From an uncultured Pelagibacteraceae bacterium (GTDB taxonomy: Bacteria; Pseudomonadota; Alphaproteobacteria; Pelagibacterales; Pelagibacteraceae): 64,000 nt of DNA. The notes beneath the pieces are model-generated. The model ran no database searches, was not told where the DNA came from, and worked only from the letters and a program-made list of their open reading frames with translations. Positions 52,997 through 64,000 of this stretch are shown one piece after another. Position numbers and translations under genes: made by a program. The stretch is from NCBI GenBank assembly GCA_902569615.1, contig CACFUX010000001.1:16319-80318 (forward strand), read 5' to 3'. The stretch's first letter is position 1. Each line of letters begins with the position of its first letter.

Positions 52997-54092
52997 AAAA
53001 TCAAAAACAATTGTTATAAAAATAGGATCTTCAATATTAATTGATAAAGACAAAAAAATAAGAAAAAAATGGCTTAGTGAATTCACAAAAGATATCAATG
53101 ATTTACTAAAACAAAAAAAAAATGTAATTTTAGTTTGCTCAGGTGCAATAGCTTTAGGTTGTAAAAAATTAAATCTAAGTAAACAAAGATTAAAGATTGA
53201 TAAAAGCCAGGCCATAGCTTCTATAGGTCAGATTGAGTTAATGAATCTTTTAAATAAGACATTTAGTTCAAAAAAAATTAATCTTTCACAAATTTTATTA
53301 ACTTTGGAAGATACTGAAAAAAGAAGAAGGGCAATAAATGCCAAAAGAACTCTAGAAAATTTATTTGAATTAGGATTTATTCCAGTAGTAAATGAAAATG
53401 ATAGTATAGCTACTACTGAAATAAAATATGGAGACAATGATAGATTAGCATCAAGAGTTGCTCAAATTTCAGGGGCTGATTGCTTAGTTTTGCTTTCTGA
53501 TGTTGATGGATTATACACTCAGAATCCAAAAATATTTAAAAACTCAAAATTAATTAAAGAGATAAAAACTATAGACTCTAATATAGAAAGAGTAGCTACT
53601 AAAAGTATTAGTGAGCATGGAACTGGAGGTATGAAAACCAAAATTGAGGCTGCAAAAATTTGTCAACTTTCTGGATGCTTAATGGTAATTGCAAATGGTC
53701 TTTTGGAAAGACCAATTAAACAAATTGCAGAAAAAAATAAATGTACATGGTTTTTACCTAAAGTTTCAAAATTAGATGCAAGAAAAAAATGGATTATTAG
53801 TTCTATATCCCCTAAAGGAGATTTAATAATCGATGATGGAGCTATCATTGCTTTAAAGAAAGGTAAAAGCTTATTAGCGGCTGGAATTAAAAAAGTTAAT
53901 GGAAATTTCACTAAAGGTGACCATATAAAAATATTAGATAAAAATTTGAAGGAATATGCAAGAGGCTTAAGTTCATTTTCTTCAGATGAAATTCATAAAA
54001 TTCAAGGACAACATTCAAACAAAATTAGTGAGCTTTTAGGTTATATTTCAAAATCGGAAGTAGTTCATAAAGATGATATGGTGGAAATATAA
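52986..54092 (+). CDS. proB: Glutamate 5-kinase
   Basis: The 368 residues include the amino-acid-kinase domain (TIVIKIGSSILID, LVCSGAIALG, PVVNENDSIAT, GDNDRLASRVAQ, GTGGMKTKIEAA) and a C-terminal PUA domain from about residue 275 (GAIIALKKGKSLLAAGI). It phosphorylates glutamate in the first step of proline synthesis. It is followed directly by proA with no gap. Confidence 0.96.
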   Translation: MYLKKSKTIVIKIGSSILIDKDKKIRKKWLSEFTKDINDLLKQKKNVILVCSGAIALGCKKLNLSKQRLKIDKSQAIASIGQIELMNLLNKTFSSKKINLSQILLTLEDTEKRRRAINAKRTLENLFELGFIPVVNENDSIATTEIKYGDNDRLASRVAQISGADCLVLLSDVDGLYTQNPKIFKNSKLIKEIKTIDSNIERVATKSISEHGTGGMKTKIEAAKICQLSGCLMVIANGLLERPIKQIAEKNKCTWFLPKVSKLDARKKWIISSISPKGDLIIDDGAIIALKKGKSLLAAGIKKVNGNFTKGDHIKILDKNLKEYARGLSSFSSDEIHKIQGQHSNKISELLGYISKSEVVHKDDMVEI

Positions 54093-55343
54093 ATGTCTAA
54101 AGATTTAATAAAATTAGGAGTAAATGCAAAAAAAGCTTCAAAAATAAAGATTGATAGTAAAATTAAAAATAAAGTTTTAAATAAATTTCTACAATTAATT
54201 AATAAAAATAAAAAAATAATTATTAAAGAAAATAACAAAGATATTAATTTTGCAAAGAAAAATGGTCTTAAGGAAAATCTAATTGAAAGGCTTAAATTAA
54301 ACGAAAAAAAATTAGAGGGAATACAAGCCTCAATTAATAGAATAATTAAATTAAGTGATCCAGTAGATAGAACGATTGATAAATGGAAAAGGCCAAATGG
54401 ATTATTTATAAAAAAAATTTCTACACCAATTGGTGTTATTGGAATAATTTACGAAAGTAGACCTAATGTTACATCTGATGTATCAAGTTTATGTTTTAAA
54501 TCAGGGAATGTTGTTATTTTAAGAGGAGGATCTGAGGCTTATAATTCAAATATAACAATTGCAAATTTATTTAGGTATGCATTAAAATCAAATAATGTTG
54601 ATCAAAACTATGTACAAATTGTTAAAAATAAAAATAGAAAATCAGTAAATTTTATGTTGTCTAGAATGGAAAAATTTATAGATATTATTATTCCAAGAGG
54701 GGGCAAAGGATTAGTCAAAAAAGTTCAGGATCTGTCATCAGTTCCAATAATCGGACATTTAGAAGGAATTTGTCATACATATATAGATAAAGATGCCGAT
54801 CTAAATATGGCTATAAAAATTATTCATAATGCAAAGTTAAGAAATACAAGTATATGCGGAGCAACAGAAACAATATTGATGCATAAAAAAATAATAAAAA
54901 AATTTTGTAATCCTGTTCTTGGTAATTTAGAAAAAAATAATTGTGAGATATTTGGAGATAACTTTATTAGAAAAAACTTTCACGGTAAGTCTAAATTAGC
55001 CAATAAAAAAAATTGGTCAACTGAATATTTGTCAGCAAAAGTATCTGTTAAAACAGTGAGTAATATTTTAGAAGCTATTAATCATATTAATAAATATGGA
55101 ACAATGCACACTGATAGCATAATTACAAAAAATAAAAAAAGTGCAAATATCTTTTTAAAAAATATAAAAAGTTCAATTGCAATGCATAACACTTCAACTC
55201 AGTTTGCTGATGGTGGTGAGTTTGGATTTGGAGGTGAAGTTGGAATATCAACAAATAAACTTCCACCTAGAGGTCCAGTTGGTTTAAATCAATTAGTTTC
55301 ATACAAATATGAAGTTCTAGGAAAAGGACAAGTAAGAAATTAA
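54093..55343 (+). CDS. proA: Gamma-glutamyl phosphate reductase
   Basis: The 416-residue aldehyde-dehydrogenase-fold protein has KKISTPIGVIGIIYESRPNVTSDV, CFKSGNVVILRGGSEAYNSN, IPRGGKGL, the catalytic cysteine in RNTSICGATET, and QFADGGEFGFGGEVGISTNKLPPRGPVGL. It reduces glutamyl phosphate to glutamate semialdehyde, after ProB. The end is one base before the nadD start codon. Confidence 0.97.
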   Translation: MSKDLIKLGVNAKKASKIKIDSKIKNKVLNKFLQLINKNKKIIIKENNKDINFAKKNGLKENLIERLKLNEKKLEGIQASINRIIKLSDPVDRTIDKWKRPNGLFIKKISTPIGVIGIIYESRPNVTSDVSSLCFKSGNVVILRGGSEAYNSNITIANLFRYALKSNNVDQNYVQIVKNKNRKSVNFMLSRMEKFIDIIIPRGGKGLVKKVQDLSSVPIIGHLEGICHTYIDKDADLNMAIKIIHNAKLRNTSICGATETILMHKKIIKKFCNPVLGNLEKNNCEIFGDNFIRKNFHGKSKLANKKNWSTEYLSAKVSVKTVSNILEAINHINKYGTMHTDSIITKNKKSANIFLKNIKSSIAMHNTSTQFADGGEFGFGGEVGISTNKLPPRGPVGLNQLVSYKYEVLGKGQVRN

Positions 55344-55344
55344 A

Positions 55345-55872
55345 TTGAAAATAAATAAAAATAAAAAAATAGGAATTCTTGGTGGATCATTTGATCCTTC
55401 TCATAGAGGTCATATTAAAATTTCTTTAGAGGCTAAAAAAAAATTTAAAATTAATAAGGTAATTTGGGTAGTTACAAAAAAAAATCCATTTAAATTGAAA
55501 AGCCTATTTAGTGTTAAAAAAAGAATCAGTTTCGCAAAAAAAATAACAAAAAAATATAATTTTATATCAGTTGCATTTTATGAAGATAAAATAAGATCTA
55601 ATAAAACTATTGATCTTATAAATTATGTTAAGAAAAAAAATAAAAAATCTGAAATATATTTTTTGATGGGAGCTGATAACTTAATTTCATTTCACAAATG
55701 GCATAAATGGAAAATAATTTCATCAAAATGTAATATATTAGTTTTCGACAGAACAAACTATAAGTCAAAATCACTTAAATCTTTAGCTTTTAAAACACTT
55801 AATAATAATGGATTAGAGTTTGTAAAATTTAAAAAAATAAATATTTCGTCTTCTAAATTAAGAAAAATTTGA
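55345..55872 (+). CDS. nadD: Nicotinate-nucleotide adenylyltransferase (TTG start)
   Basis: The nucleotide-binding motif IGILGGSFDPSHRGHIKIS, then WVVTKKNPFK, YFLMGADNLISFHKWHKW and the late SSSKLRK identify NadD, which makes deamido-NAD. The start must be the TTG at 55345, one base after the proA stop, because there is no in-frame ATG before the conserved core. The 175-residue length is slightly shorter than usual. It belongs to the obgE-proB-proA-nadD-rsfS gene order. Confidence 0.92.
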   Translation: MKINKNKKIGILGGSFDPSHRGHIKISLEAKKKFKINKVIWVVTKKNPFKLKSLFSVKKRISFAKKITKKYNFISVAFYEDKIRSNKTIDLINYVKKKNKKSEIYFLMGADNLISFHKWHKWKIISSKCNILVFDRTNYKSKSLKSLAFKTLNNNGLEFVKFKKINISSSKLRKI

Positions 55873-55888
55873 TAAAATTTGTTAACTA

Positions 55889-56239
55889 ATGGATAAAATA
55901 TCGAATCTAAAAAACATAATTATAAAAACTTTAGATTCGAATAAAGCCGAAGATATTGTGTCCATAGACCTTAAAAATAAATCTTCAATGGCAGATCATA
56001 TGATTATAGCAAGTGGAAATTCATCAAGGCATATTCAAGCATTATCTGAACAAGTTTTGGAAAAGTTTAAAAATAATGGTGTTAGAAATTGTAAGATAGA
56101 AGGTCAAGATAGCAATGATTGGAAACTAATTGATGGAATAGATTTAATAGTACATATATTTAATCCAGAAAAAAGAAAATTTTATGAACTAGAAAAAATG
56201 TGGTCAGAATTAATCCCTAAAGAAAAAATTATTATATGA
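55889..56239 (+). CDS. rsfS: Ribosomal silencing factor RsfS
   Basis: The 116-residue protein has the RsfS/Iojap core: IVSIDLKNKSSMADHMIIASGNSSRHIQALSEQV, IEGQDSNDWKLIDGIDLIVHIF and FYELEKMWSE. It binds L14 on the large subunit and blocks 70S formation when nutrients are scarce. The stop overlaps the ctpA start (ATGA). RlmH, which usually follows rsfS, is absent. Confidence 0.95.
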   Translation: MDKISNLKNIIIKTLDSNKAEDIVSIDLKNKSSMADHMIIASGNSSRHIQALSEQVLEKFKNNGVRNCKIEGQDSNDWKLIDGIDLIVHIFNPEKRKFYELEKMWSELIPKEKIII

Positions 56240-57375
56240 ATAAAAAATTTATACTTACACTTATATTAATATTTTTTTTCATTTCTTCTAAATTAAGTTT
56301 TGCTGCAAATGATGAAGATATCTATGACAAAATAGATTTATTTGGAGAAGTTTTAGAAAAAATTAAAAAGGACTATGTTGAAGAAGTAAATCAAAGTGAT
56401 GCCTTGGATGCTGCGATCAATGGTGTTTTGCAATCTTTAGACCCTTATTCAGCGTATATGTCTCCAGAAATATTTAAAGAAATGGAAACTGAAACAAGTG
56501 GTGAGTTTGGAGGCTTAGGGATAGAAGTTAGTATGGAATTTGGTGTTGTTAAAGTTATAACTCCTATGGATAATTCCCCAGCAGAAAAAGAAGGAGTAAA
56601 AGCCGGTGACTATATTGTAAAAATAAATGGAGTACAGGTTCAGGGGAAAACCTTATCTGAAGCAGTAGAGCTTATGAGGGGTCCAATTGGAACAAAATTA
56701 GAAATAACAGTTAGAAGAAAAGGAGTAAAAAAAGCGTTAATTTTTGAAATTACGAGAGAAGTTATTGAAGTTAAATCTGTTAAGTCAAAAATAATTGATA
56801 ATAATATTGGATATATAAGATTAACTTCTTTTAATGAAAATAGCTCTTCTCAAATAAGAAGTAAAATTAAAGAATTCAAAAAAAATGAAGTAAAAAAATA
56901 TGTTCTTGATTTAAGAAACAATCCTGGTGGCCTTCTTTCACAAGCAGTTAAAATATCAGATTTTTTTTTAGACAATGGTGAAATTGTATCTACAAAAAGT
57001 AGGAAATCTTACGAAAATAGAAAATATTTTGCAAAAAAAGGAGATTTAATTGATGGAGAAACTTTAATAGTTTTAATTAACAATGGATCTGCGTCTGCAT
57101 CTGAAATTGTAGCGGGTGCTCTCAAAGACCATAAAAGAGCAATTGTAATTGGAGAAAATTCATATGGAAAAGGATCAGTTCAGTCAATTATACCTTTAAA
57201 AAATAAGGGAGCAATAAGATTAACTATTTCTAAATATTATTTACCTTCTGGAGAATCAATTTCTGGCACTGGAATAACACCAGATATTGAAATTGTAGAA
57301 AATTCTGAAGAATTTAGAATTAATACAGAAACTGATAATCAATTAAACTTTGCTGTAAAATTGCTTAACGGCTAA
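56236..57375 (+). CDS. ctpA: C-terminal processing serine peptidase (S41, CtpA)
   Basis: The 379-residue protein has a Sec-type signal peptide (KKFILTLILIFFFISSKLSFAAN), a PDZ domain (about residues 90-170, GGLGIEVSMEFGVVKVITPM), and the S41 catalytic core with RNNPGGLLSQAV, the nucleophile region NNGSASASEIVAGAL and YGKGSVQSI with the catalytic lysine. It is a periplasmic protease that trims proteins at their C-terminus. It lies between rsfS and rppH as in other alphaproteobacteria, but without the EnvC-like gene often present there. Confidence 0.95.
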   Translation: MNKKFILTLILIFFFISSKLSFAANDEDIYDKIDLFGEVLEKIKKDYVEEVNQSDALDAAINGVLQSLDPYSAYMSPEIFKEMETETSGEFGGLGIEVSMEFGVVKVITPMDNSPAEKEGVKAGDYIVKINGVQVQGKTLSEAVELMRGPIGTKLEITVRRKGVKKALIFEITREVIEVKSVKSKIIDNNIGYIRLTSFNENSSSQIRSKIKEFKKNEVKKYVLDLRNNPGGLLSQAVKISDFFLDNGEIVSTKSRKSYENRKYFAKKGDLIDGETLIVLINNGSASASEIVAGALKDHKRAIVIGENSYGKGSVQSIIPLKNKGAIRLTISKYYLPSGESISGTGITPDIEIVENSEEFRINTETDNQLNFAVKLLNG

Positions 57376-57381
57376 AAATAA

Positions 57382-57858
57382 ATGAAAAAAAATTTTTCAA
57401 AATTACCTTTGAGAAAAGGCGTGGGGGTAGTTGTATTAAATAAAGAAAATAAAATATTTGTTGCAAAAAGAATTGATAATCCAAAGAATTTTTGGCAAAT
57501 GCCTCAGGGTGGTGTTGACGAAAATGAAGATTATTTATCTGCTGCATTTAGAGAATTAAAAGAGGAAACAAGTATTCAAAGTGTAGAATTAATAAAAGAA
57601 ATAGATGATATGACTATTTACGAATTACCTGATCATCTACTTGGAATTATTTGGAAAGGTAGATATAGAGGACAAAAACAGAAGTGGTTTTTAATGAAGT
57701 TTAATGGGAAAGATAGCGAAATCAATTTAAATACTGCTCATCCAGAGTTTTTGGATTGGAAATGGATTGAAATAAATAAAATTACTGAAACAGTAGTTAA
57801 ATTTAAACTTAATGTTTATAAAAAAATTCAGGAAGAAGTAAAAAAAATACTAATTTAG
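57382..57858 (+). CDS. rppH: RNA 5'-pyrophosphohydrolase
   Basis: The 158-residue Nudix protein begins LPLRKGVGVVVLNKENKIFVAKR, then FWQMPQGGVDENED and the Nudix box AAFRELKEETSI. QMPQGG is characteristic of RppH/NudH rather than general Nudix enzymes. It removes pyrophosphate from RNA 5' ends and triggers decay. It ends by overlapping the convergent atpC stop by 9 bp. Confidence 0.94.
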   Translation: MKKNFSKLPLRKGVGVVVLNKENKIFVAKRIDNPKNFWQMPQGGVDENEDYLSAAFRELKEETSIQSVELIKEIDDMTIYELPDHLLGIIWKGRYRGQKQKWFLMKFNGKDSEINLNTAHPEFLDWKWIEINKITETVVKFKLNVYKKIQEEVKKILI

Positions 57859-58247
57859 TTGCAAAGATTTTAAAACTTCAATTTTTTGATCAATTAAATA
57901 TCTTTTCTGGTCATCTATATTATCTAAGCCAGACTCTTTTTCAGTATCTTTAAGTATTTGTTCTATTTTATTTCTATCAAGATCAGAAACATTATAGATT
58001 GAACTAGTCAAAATAGATAGGCTGTTATCTTTAAATTCAACTATGCCATCCTCTAAGAAATAATTATTTTCTTCAGATTTAGAATAAACTTTTACTATTC
58101 CGGGCTTTAAAAATGAAATAATAGAAATGTGATCTTTTAATATCCCCATTTCTCCTTCAAATGCAGGCACAACTACTTGGGTAACGTCTTCTTTTAATAG
58201 AAATGATTTTTCTGGGTTTACTATCTCAATTTTAAATTCTTCACTCA

Positions 58248-58248
<1 letters not shown>
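57850..58248 (-). CDS. atpC: ATP synthase F1 epsilon subunit
   Basis: The 132 residues have the beta-sandwich start FKIEIVNPEKSFLLKEDVTQVVVPAFEGEMGILKDHISI and a helical C-terminus. It is the rotor stalk subunit that also dampens ATP hydrolysis. It is the last gene of atpHAGDC and abuts the atpD stop. The start is ATG at 58248. Confidence 0.94.
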
Positions 58249-60541
<2,293 letters not shown>

Positions 60542-60544
60542 ATT

Positions 60545-62080
60545 TTAAGAGTTAAAATTCTTTTTAAGTTCTTTAATAGTTTCTACTAACAAATTTTCAG
60601 TATCTTCTTCTAACTTTCCAGATTTAGAGATTGACTCCAAAATTTCTGGTTTTTCAGATTTACATTTTTCAATAATCTTTGTCTCAAATGAAGAAATATC
60701 TTTTAAATCTAAATCATCTAAGTATCCTTTAACACCACAGAAAACTGAAATTACTTGTTCTGCTACTGTCATTGGAGAATATTGTTTTTGTTTTAAAAGT
60801 TCAGTTAACTTTGATCCTCGATTTAACAGTTTTTGAGTAGAAGCGTCTAAATCTGATCCAAATTGAGCAAAAGCTGCCATTTCTCTATATTGAGCTAGTT
60901 CTAATTTCATTGAGCCAGAAACTTTTTTCATCGCTTTTGTTTGAGCTGATGAACCAACCCTTGATACAGATAGACCAACGTTTATCGCAGGCCTAATTCC
61001 TTGGTTAAATAGATTTGTTTCAAGAAATATTTGTCCATCAGTAATAGAGATTACATTTGTTGGAATAAAAGCAGAAACATCGCCACCTTGTGTTTCAATT
61101 ATTGGAAGTGCTGTTAGAGAACCACCTCCATGCTCATCACTTAGTTTAGCTGCTCTTTCTAATAATCTGCTGTGTAAATAAAAAACGTCACCAGGATAAG
61201 CTTCTCTTCCTGGAGGTCTTCTTAGCAATAATGACATTTGTCTATATGCAACTGCTTGCTTAGATAGATCGTCATAAATAATCAAAGCATGCATTCCATT
61301 ATCTCGAAAGTATTCTCCCATAGCACATCCAGTATAGGGAGCTAAAAATTGAAGTGGCGCTGCATCTGAAGCTGTTGCAGCAACTATTGTTGTATATTCC
61401 ATTGCTCCAGCTTCTTCTAATGATTTTTCTATTTGTCTTACTGTAGATCTTTTTTGACCAATTGCTACATATATACAATACAGTTTTTGTTTTTCATCAT
61501 TCGACTCATTAATTTTTTTCTGATTAATTATAGTATCAATTGCAACTGCAGTTTTCCCTGTTTGTCTGTCTCCAATAATTAGTTCTCTTTGTCCTCTGCC
61601 AATTGGGACTAAACTATCAACAGATTTTAATCCTGATTGCATTGGTTCATTTACAGATTTTCTTGGAATTATACCTGGAGCTTTTACTTCAACTCTACTT
61701 CTTTTAATTCCTTTATCTAAAGCACCTTTGCCATCTATTGGGTTGCCTAATCCATCAACAACTCTTCCCAATAATTCTTTACCAACAGGAGTATCTACTA
61801 TTGCACCAGTTCTTTTTACTGTATCGCCTTCCTTCACGGCTCTATCGTCACCAAAAATTACAACACCAACGTTGTCACTTTCTAAGTTTAAGGCCATTCC
61901 TTTTGAGCCATCTGAAAATTCAACCATCTCTCCTGCTTGAACATTGTCTAGACCGTATATTCTTGCTATTCCATCTCCAACAGATAAAACTTGTCCAACT
62001 TCAGTAACTTCTGCTTTGTCACCAAATTTTTTAATTTGTTCTTTTAATATTTTTGTTACTTCTGAAGGATTTATTTCCAT
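60545..62080 (-). CDS. atpA: ATP synthase F1 alpha subunit
   Basis: The 511-residue protein has [25 protein letters not shown], the [12 protein letters not shown] segment, [36 protein letters not shown] and [15 protein letters not shown]. It forms the non-catalytic nucleotide-binding sites of the F1 ring. Its start overlaps the atpH stop by one base (TAATG). Confidence 0.98.
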   Translation of the reverse strand: MEINPSEVTKILKEQIKKFGDKAEVTEVGQVLSVGDGIARIYGLDNVQAGEMVEFSDGSKGMALNLESDNVGVVIFGDDRAVKEGDTVKRTGAIVDTPVGKELLGRVVDGLGNPIDGKGALDKGIKRSRVEVKAPGIIPRKSVNEPMQSGLKSVDSLVPIGRGQRELIIGDRQTGKTAVAIDTIINQKKINESNDEKQKLYCIYVAIGQKRSTVRQIEKSLEEAGAMEYTTIVAATASDAAPLQFLAPYTGCAMGEYFRDNGMHALIIYDDLSKQAVAYRQMSLLLRRPPGREAYPGDVFYLHSRLLERAAKLSDEHGGGSLTALPIIETQGGDVSAFIPTNVISITDGQIFLETNLFNQGIRPAINVGLSVSRVGSSAQTKAMKKVSGSMKLELAQYREMAAFAQFGSDLDASTQKLLNRGSKLTELLKQKQYSPMTVAEQVISVFCGVKGYLDDLDLKDISSFETKIIEKCKSEKPEILESISKSGKLEEDTENLLVETIKELKKNFNS

Positions 62081-62637
62081 TAAGCCTCTATCATTTTATT
62101 TTCAATTTTTTGTAATTTATTTTTAATAGAGGTATCAATCATAACACTTTCTACCTGCATAATTAATCCACCTATTAAGTCTGGATCATAGTTATAATTT
62201 AGTTTAACTTTCGATCCAAAATTTTGTGATAACTCATTTTTTATTTTAATTATTTGATTTTCATTTAGCTCTTTAGCTACAATTAATTTTGCAGAAATTT
62301 CACCACGGTTTTTTGAACAAATATTAATAAAATCTTTTAAAATTTTTTCAACATAAAAAAATCTTCTTTTCATTACCAAAAAATTTAAAAATTTTTTTAA
62401 TAATTTATTTAAGTTAAATTTTTCAAAAATAATACTTATAACATTCAATTGATCTTCTTGTTTGTTTGTAGGGTCTTTAATTAAAGAATTAAAATCTTCA
62501 CTTTGAGAAATAAGTTTGATAATTGAATTGACATCACCCTCTAGCTTCTCTAAATTTTTTTCTTCGGATCCAAGTTCATAGAGTGCTTGGGAATAGCTCT
62601 TTGCAGATGCTTCGGAAAAACTATTTTTGTTACTCAA
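62080..62637 (-). CDS. atpH: ATP synthase F1 delta subunit (TTG start)
   Basis: The 185-residue protein begins [22 protein letters not shown] and ends with [28 protein letters not shown], the delta (OSCP) signature linking F1 to the stator. The start is TTG at 62637, supported by a Shine-Dalgarno AAGGAT nine bases before and no suitable ATG. It is the first gene of the F1 operon; the F0 genes are not in the window, as usual in alphaproteobacteria, where F1 and F0 operons are separate. Confidence 0.93.
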   Translation of the reverse strand: MSNKNSFSEASAKSYSQALYELGSEEKNLEKLEGDVNSIIKLISQSEDFNSLIKDPTNKQEDQLNVISIIFEKFNLNKLLKKFLNFLVMKRRFFYVEKILKDFINICSKNRGEISAKLIVAKELNENQIIKIKNELSQNFGSKVKLNYNYDPDLIGGLIMQVESVMIDTSIKNKLQKIENKMIEA

Positions 62638-62675
62638 TTTGTATCCTTATTATGAAGTTTTATAAAAGTTGAAAT

Positions 62676-62704
62676 TAATTAACACATGAAATTAATCTCT
62701 TCAA
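62676..62704 (-). promoter_or_regulatory. Possible promoter of atpHAGDC
   Basis: On the minus strand TTGAAG (62704-62699) and TAATTA (62681-62676) are 17 bases apart, upstream of atpH. The -10 match is weak. The remaining roughly 100 bp between priA and atpH holds nothing else I recognise. Confidence 0.3.
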
Positions 62705-62739
62705 GCGACACATTGATCAAAAAGCTTTATTTTAGTGGC

Positions 62740-64000
62740 TTAATTAAAGCTTATTGGATCAACATCAACTGCTAGTTTTATTTCTTTCTGATTTTTGAAG
62801 TTATTTAAAATTTCAGAAAGAGTTTTTTGTATTTTATCTGACTTTTTTGACCTTATTAAAATTCTATATCTAAAATATTTATTTATTTTAAATATTGGAG
62901 CAACAACAGGTCCTAGTATTCTCGCACTTAAATTTTTATCTAATTTTTTCTTTAAATTATTTGAAAATGTTTCAATTTTTTTTTCGTTTTTTCCACTTAA
63001 TATAATAGATATAAATCTTTCATATGGAGGAAGATTATTTTTTTTTCTTATTTCTAACTCTTTTTCTAAAAATATATCAGGATTAATATTTGTTATTTGA
63101 GATATCATATTAGATTTAATATTATAAGTTTGAAAATATACAGTTGCGGGCTTTCCTGCTCTTCCAGCTCTTCCTGACAATTGATGATATAATTGTAAAT
63201 TTTTTTCTGCACCCCTTAAATCATATCCATTTAAAGTTAAATCGATATCTAAAACTACTATACAATTTAAATTTGGAAAGTGAAATCCTTTTGAGATAAG
63301 TTGAGTACCTACCATAATTTGAATTTTATTATTAATTATTTTTTCTAAAATATCTGATGAAGACTTTTTATTCATTGTATCGCTTGAAAAAATAATAATT
63401 TGTTTATCTTTAAAAATCTTTTTTACTTCTTCATGAATTCTTTCTACTCCGGGTCCACTAAATGTGTATTCACAGTTTTGATTATCATTACATTTTCTAT
63501 TCAAGTTTGTTTTATAACCACAATAGTGACAAATTAAATTATTTTTTTTTTTATGATAAACTAGGTTTATTGTACAATTTGGGCAGGTATGAACTTTTAA
63601 ACATTTTTTACAAAGGGCATACGGAGCAAATCCTCTTCTGTTTACAAAAAAAAGAACTTGGTCATTTTTACTTAAATGATATTTAACTTTTTTAATTATT
63701 ACTTCAGAAATCCATGAATTATTTTCAAGATTATTTTTATTTAAATCTATAACCTCGTGATTTGGAAGTTTTGCATCCAAATATCTTTTATATAATCTTG
63801 AAAGAAAGTATTTACCTTTTTTAATATTTTCGAATGTTTCAAGAGATGGAACGGCAGTCACTAGATTAACTGGTATATTTTCGAATGAAGCTCGAGAGAT
63901 TGCCATATCTCTTGCATTATAAATTACTCCTTCATCTTGTTTATAAGATTGATCATGTTCTTCATCTACAACTATAATTCCTAAATTTAAAAATGGTAAA
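62740..64000 (-). CDS. priA: Primosomal helicase PriA, C-terminal part (cut by window end)
   Basis: The frame stays open to base 64000, so about the last 420 residues are seen; the ORF-track ATG at 63906 is internal. The DEEH helicase motif with DQSYKQDEG, then NARDMAISR, MVGTQLISKGFHFPNL, LNGYDLRGAEK and QLSGRAGRAGKPATV identify PriA, which restarts stalled replication forks. The zinc region has CKKC, CPNC and CHYC pairs, but the last pair is spaced C-x5-C (CNDNQNC) instead of the usual C-x2-C. The stop codon is at 62740. Confidence 0.95.
   Translation of the reverse strand, partial: LPFLNLGIIVVDEEHDQSYKQDEGVIYNARDMAISRASFENIPVNLVTAVPSLETFENIKKGKYFLSRLYKRYLDAKLPNHEVIDLNKNNLENNSWISEVIIKKVKYHLSKNDQVLFFVNRRGFAPYALCKKCLKVHTCPNCTINLVYHKKKNNLICHYCGYKTNLNRKCNDNQNCEYTFSGPGVERIHEEVKKIFKDKQIIIFSSDTMNKKSSSDILEKIINNKIQIMVGTQLISKGFHFPNLNCIVVLDIDLTLNGYDLRGAEKNLQLYHQLSGRAGRAGKPATVYFQTYNIKSNMISQITNINPDIFLEKELEIRKKNNLPPYERFISIILSGKNEKKIETFSNNLKKKLDKNLSARILGPVVAPIFKINKYFRYRILIRSKKSDKIQKTLSEILNNFKNQKEIKLAVDVDPISFN

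Noticed and set aside
61738-62007. 89-residue plus-strand ORF overlapping atpA
   Set aside because: Antisense shadow of the highly conserved ATP synthase alpha subunit, with His/Leu/Gln-rich low-complexity sequence.

Overview
The window looks like a chromosomal piece of a SAR11-type marine alphaproteobacterium (Pelagibacterales). Evidence is the very low GC, Lys/Asn/Ile-rich proteins, gaps mostly under 100 bp, many TAATG or ATGA start/stop overlaps, a SAM-II riboswitch on metX, class I lysyl-tRNA synthetase, an F1-only ATP synthase operon, a DUF1476 (zeta) gene, and ChvG/ChvI and ActR/RegA regulators. I see no rRNA, tRNA, CRISPR array, insertion sequence or prophage, and no gene-free stretch over 300 bp; the longest gap (about 190 bp, before metX) holds the riboswitch.

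Layout. 1-8.1 kb: tail of an ScfR-type regulator, a Lys-rich coiled-coil protein, a frameshifted cyclopropane-fatty-acid synthase, a DapA-like aldolase, a GT9 glycosyltransferase, a Tim14-like membrane J-protein, an oligopeptidase B, an Hsp20 gene whose leader resembles a ROSE RNA thermometer, and a lipoprotein. 8.2-16.1 kb: a purine block with an AzgA permease, a purine phosphoribosyltransferase, PuuD-like urate hydroxylase, guanine deaminase, XdhB/XdhA, hydroxyisourate hydrolase and OHCU decarboxylase. Together these give an apparently unbroken guanine-to-allantoin route. 16.1-25.8 kb: GT17, a 3-methyladenine glycosylase, an EamA transporter, MsrA, a sulfurtransferase, an RND efflux pair, a transglycosylase-like lipoprotein, the ATPase zeta subunit, VanZ-like and GpmA. 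25.8-34.2 kb (minus strand): polA, chvI, chvG, ahcY, tsaE and the peptidoglycan-recycling pair amgK-murU.

34.3-43.1 kb: an ABC ATPase, BioY, ActR/RegA, a polyamine operon (ornithine decarboxylase-like, deoxyhypusine-synthase-like, agmatinase-like), then on the minus strand lysK-pyrD and rpmB-yhhQ. 43.2-48.7 kb: TrkH, AmpG-like permease, NlpC/P60 peptidase, TyrA and HisC. 48.7-57.9 kb (plus strand): SAM-II riboswitch-metX-metW-gloB, then rplU-rpmA-obgE-proB-proA-nadD-rsfS-ctpA-rppH, the usual alphaproteobacterial order but without rlmH. 57.9-64 kb (minus strand): atpHAGDC and the C-terminal part of priA, cut by the window end.

The strongest leads for new biology are the ROSE-like thermometer on hsp20, the compact purine block with a PuuD lacking cytochrome c, an A7/U7 hairpin that competes with the SAM-II aptamer, a hairpin over the obgE ribosome-binding site, and a 13-base element shared by the rplU and rpmB promoters. 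Protein calls rest on motif recognition from memory; no database search was run.
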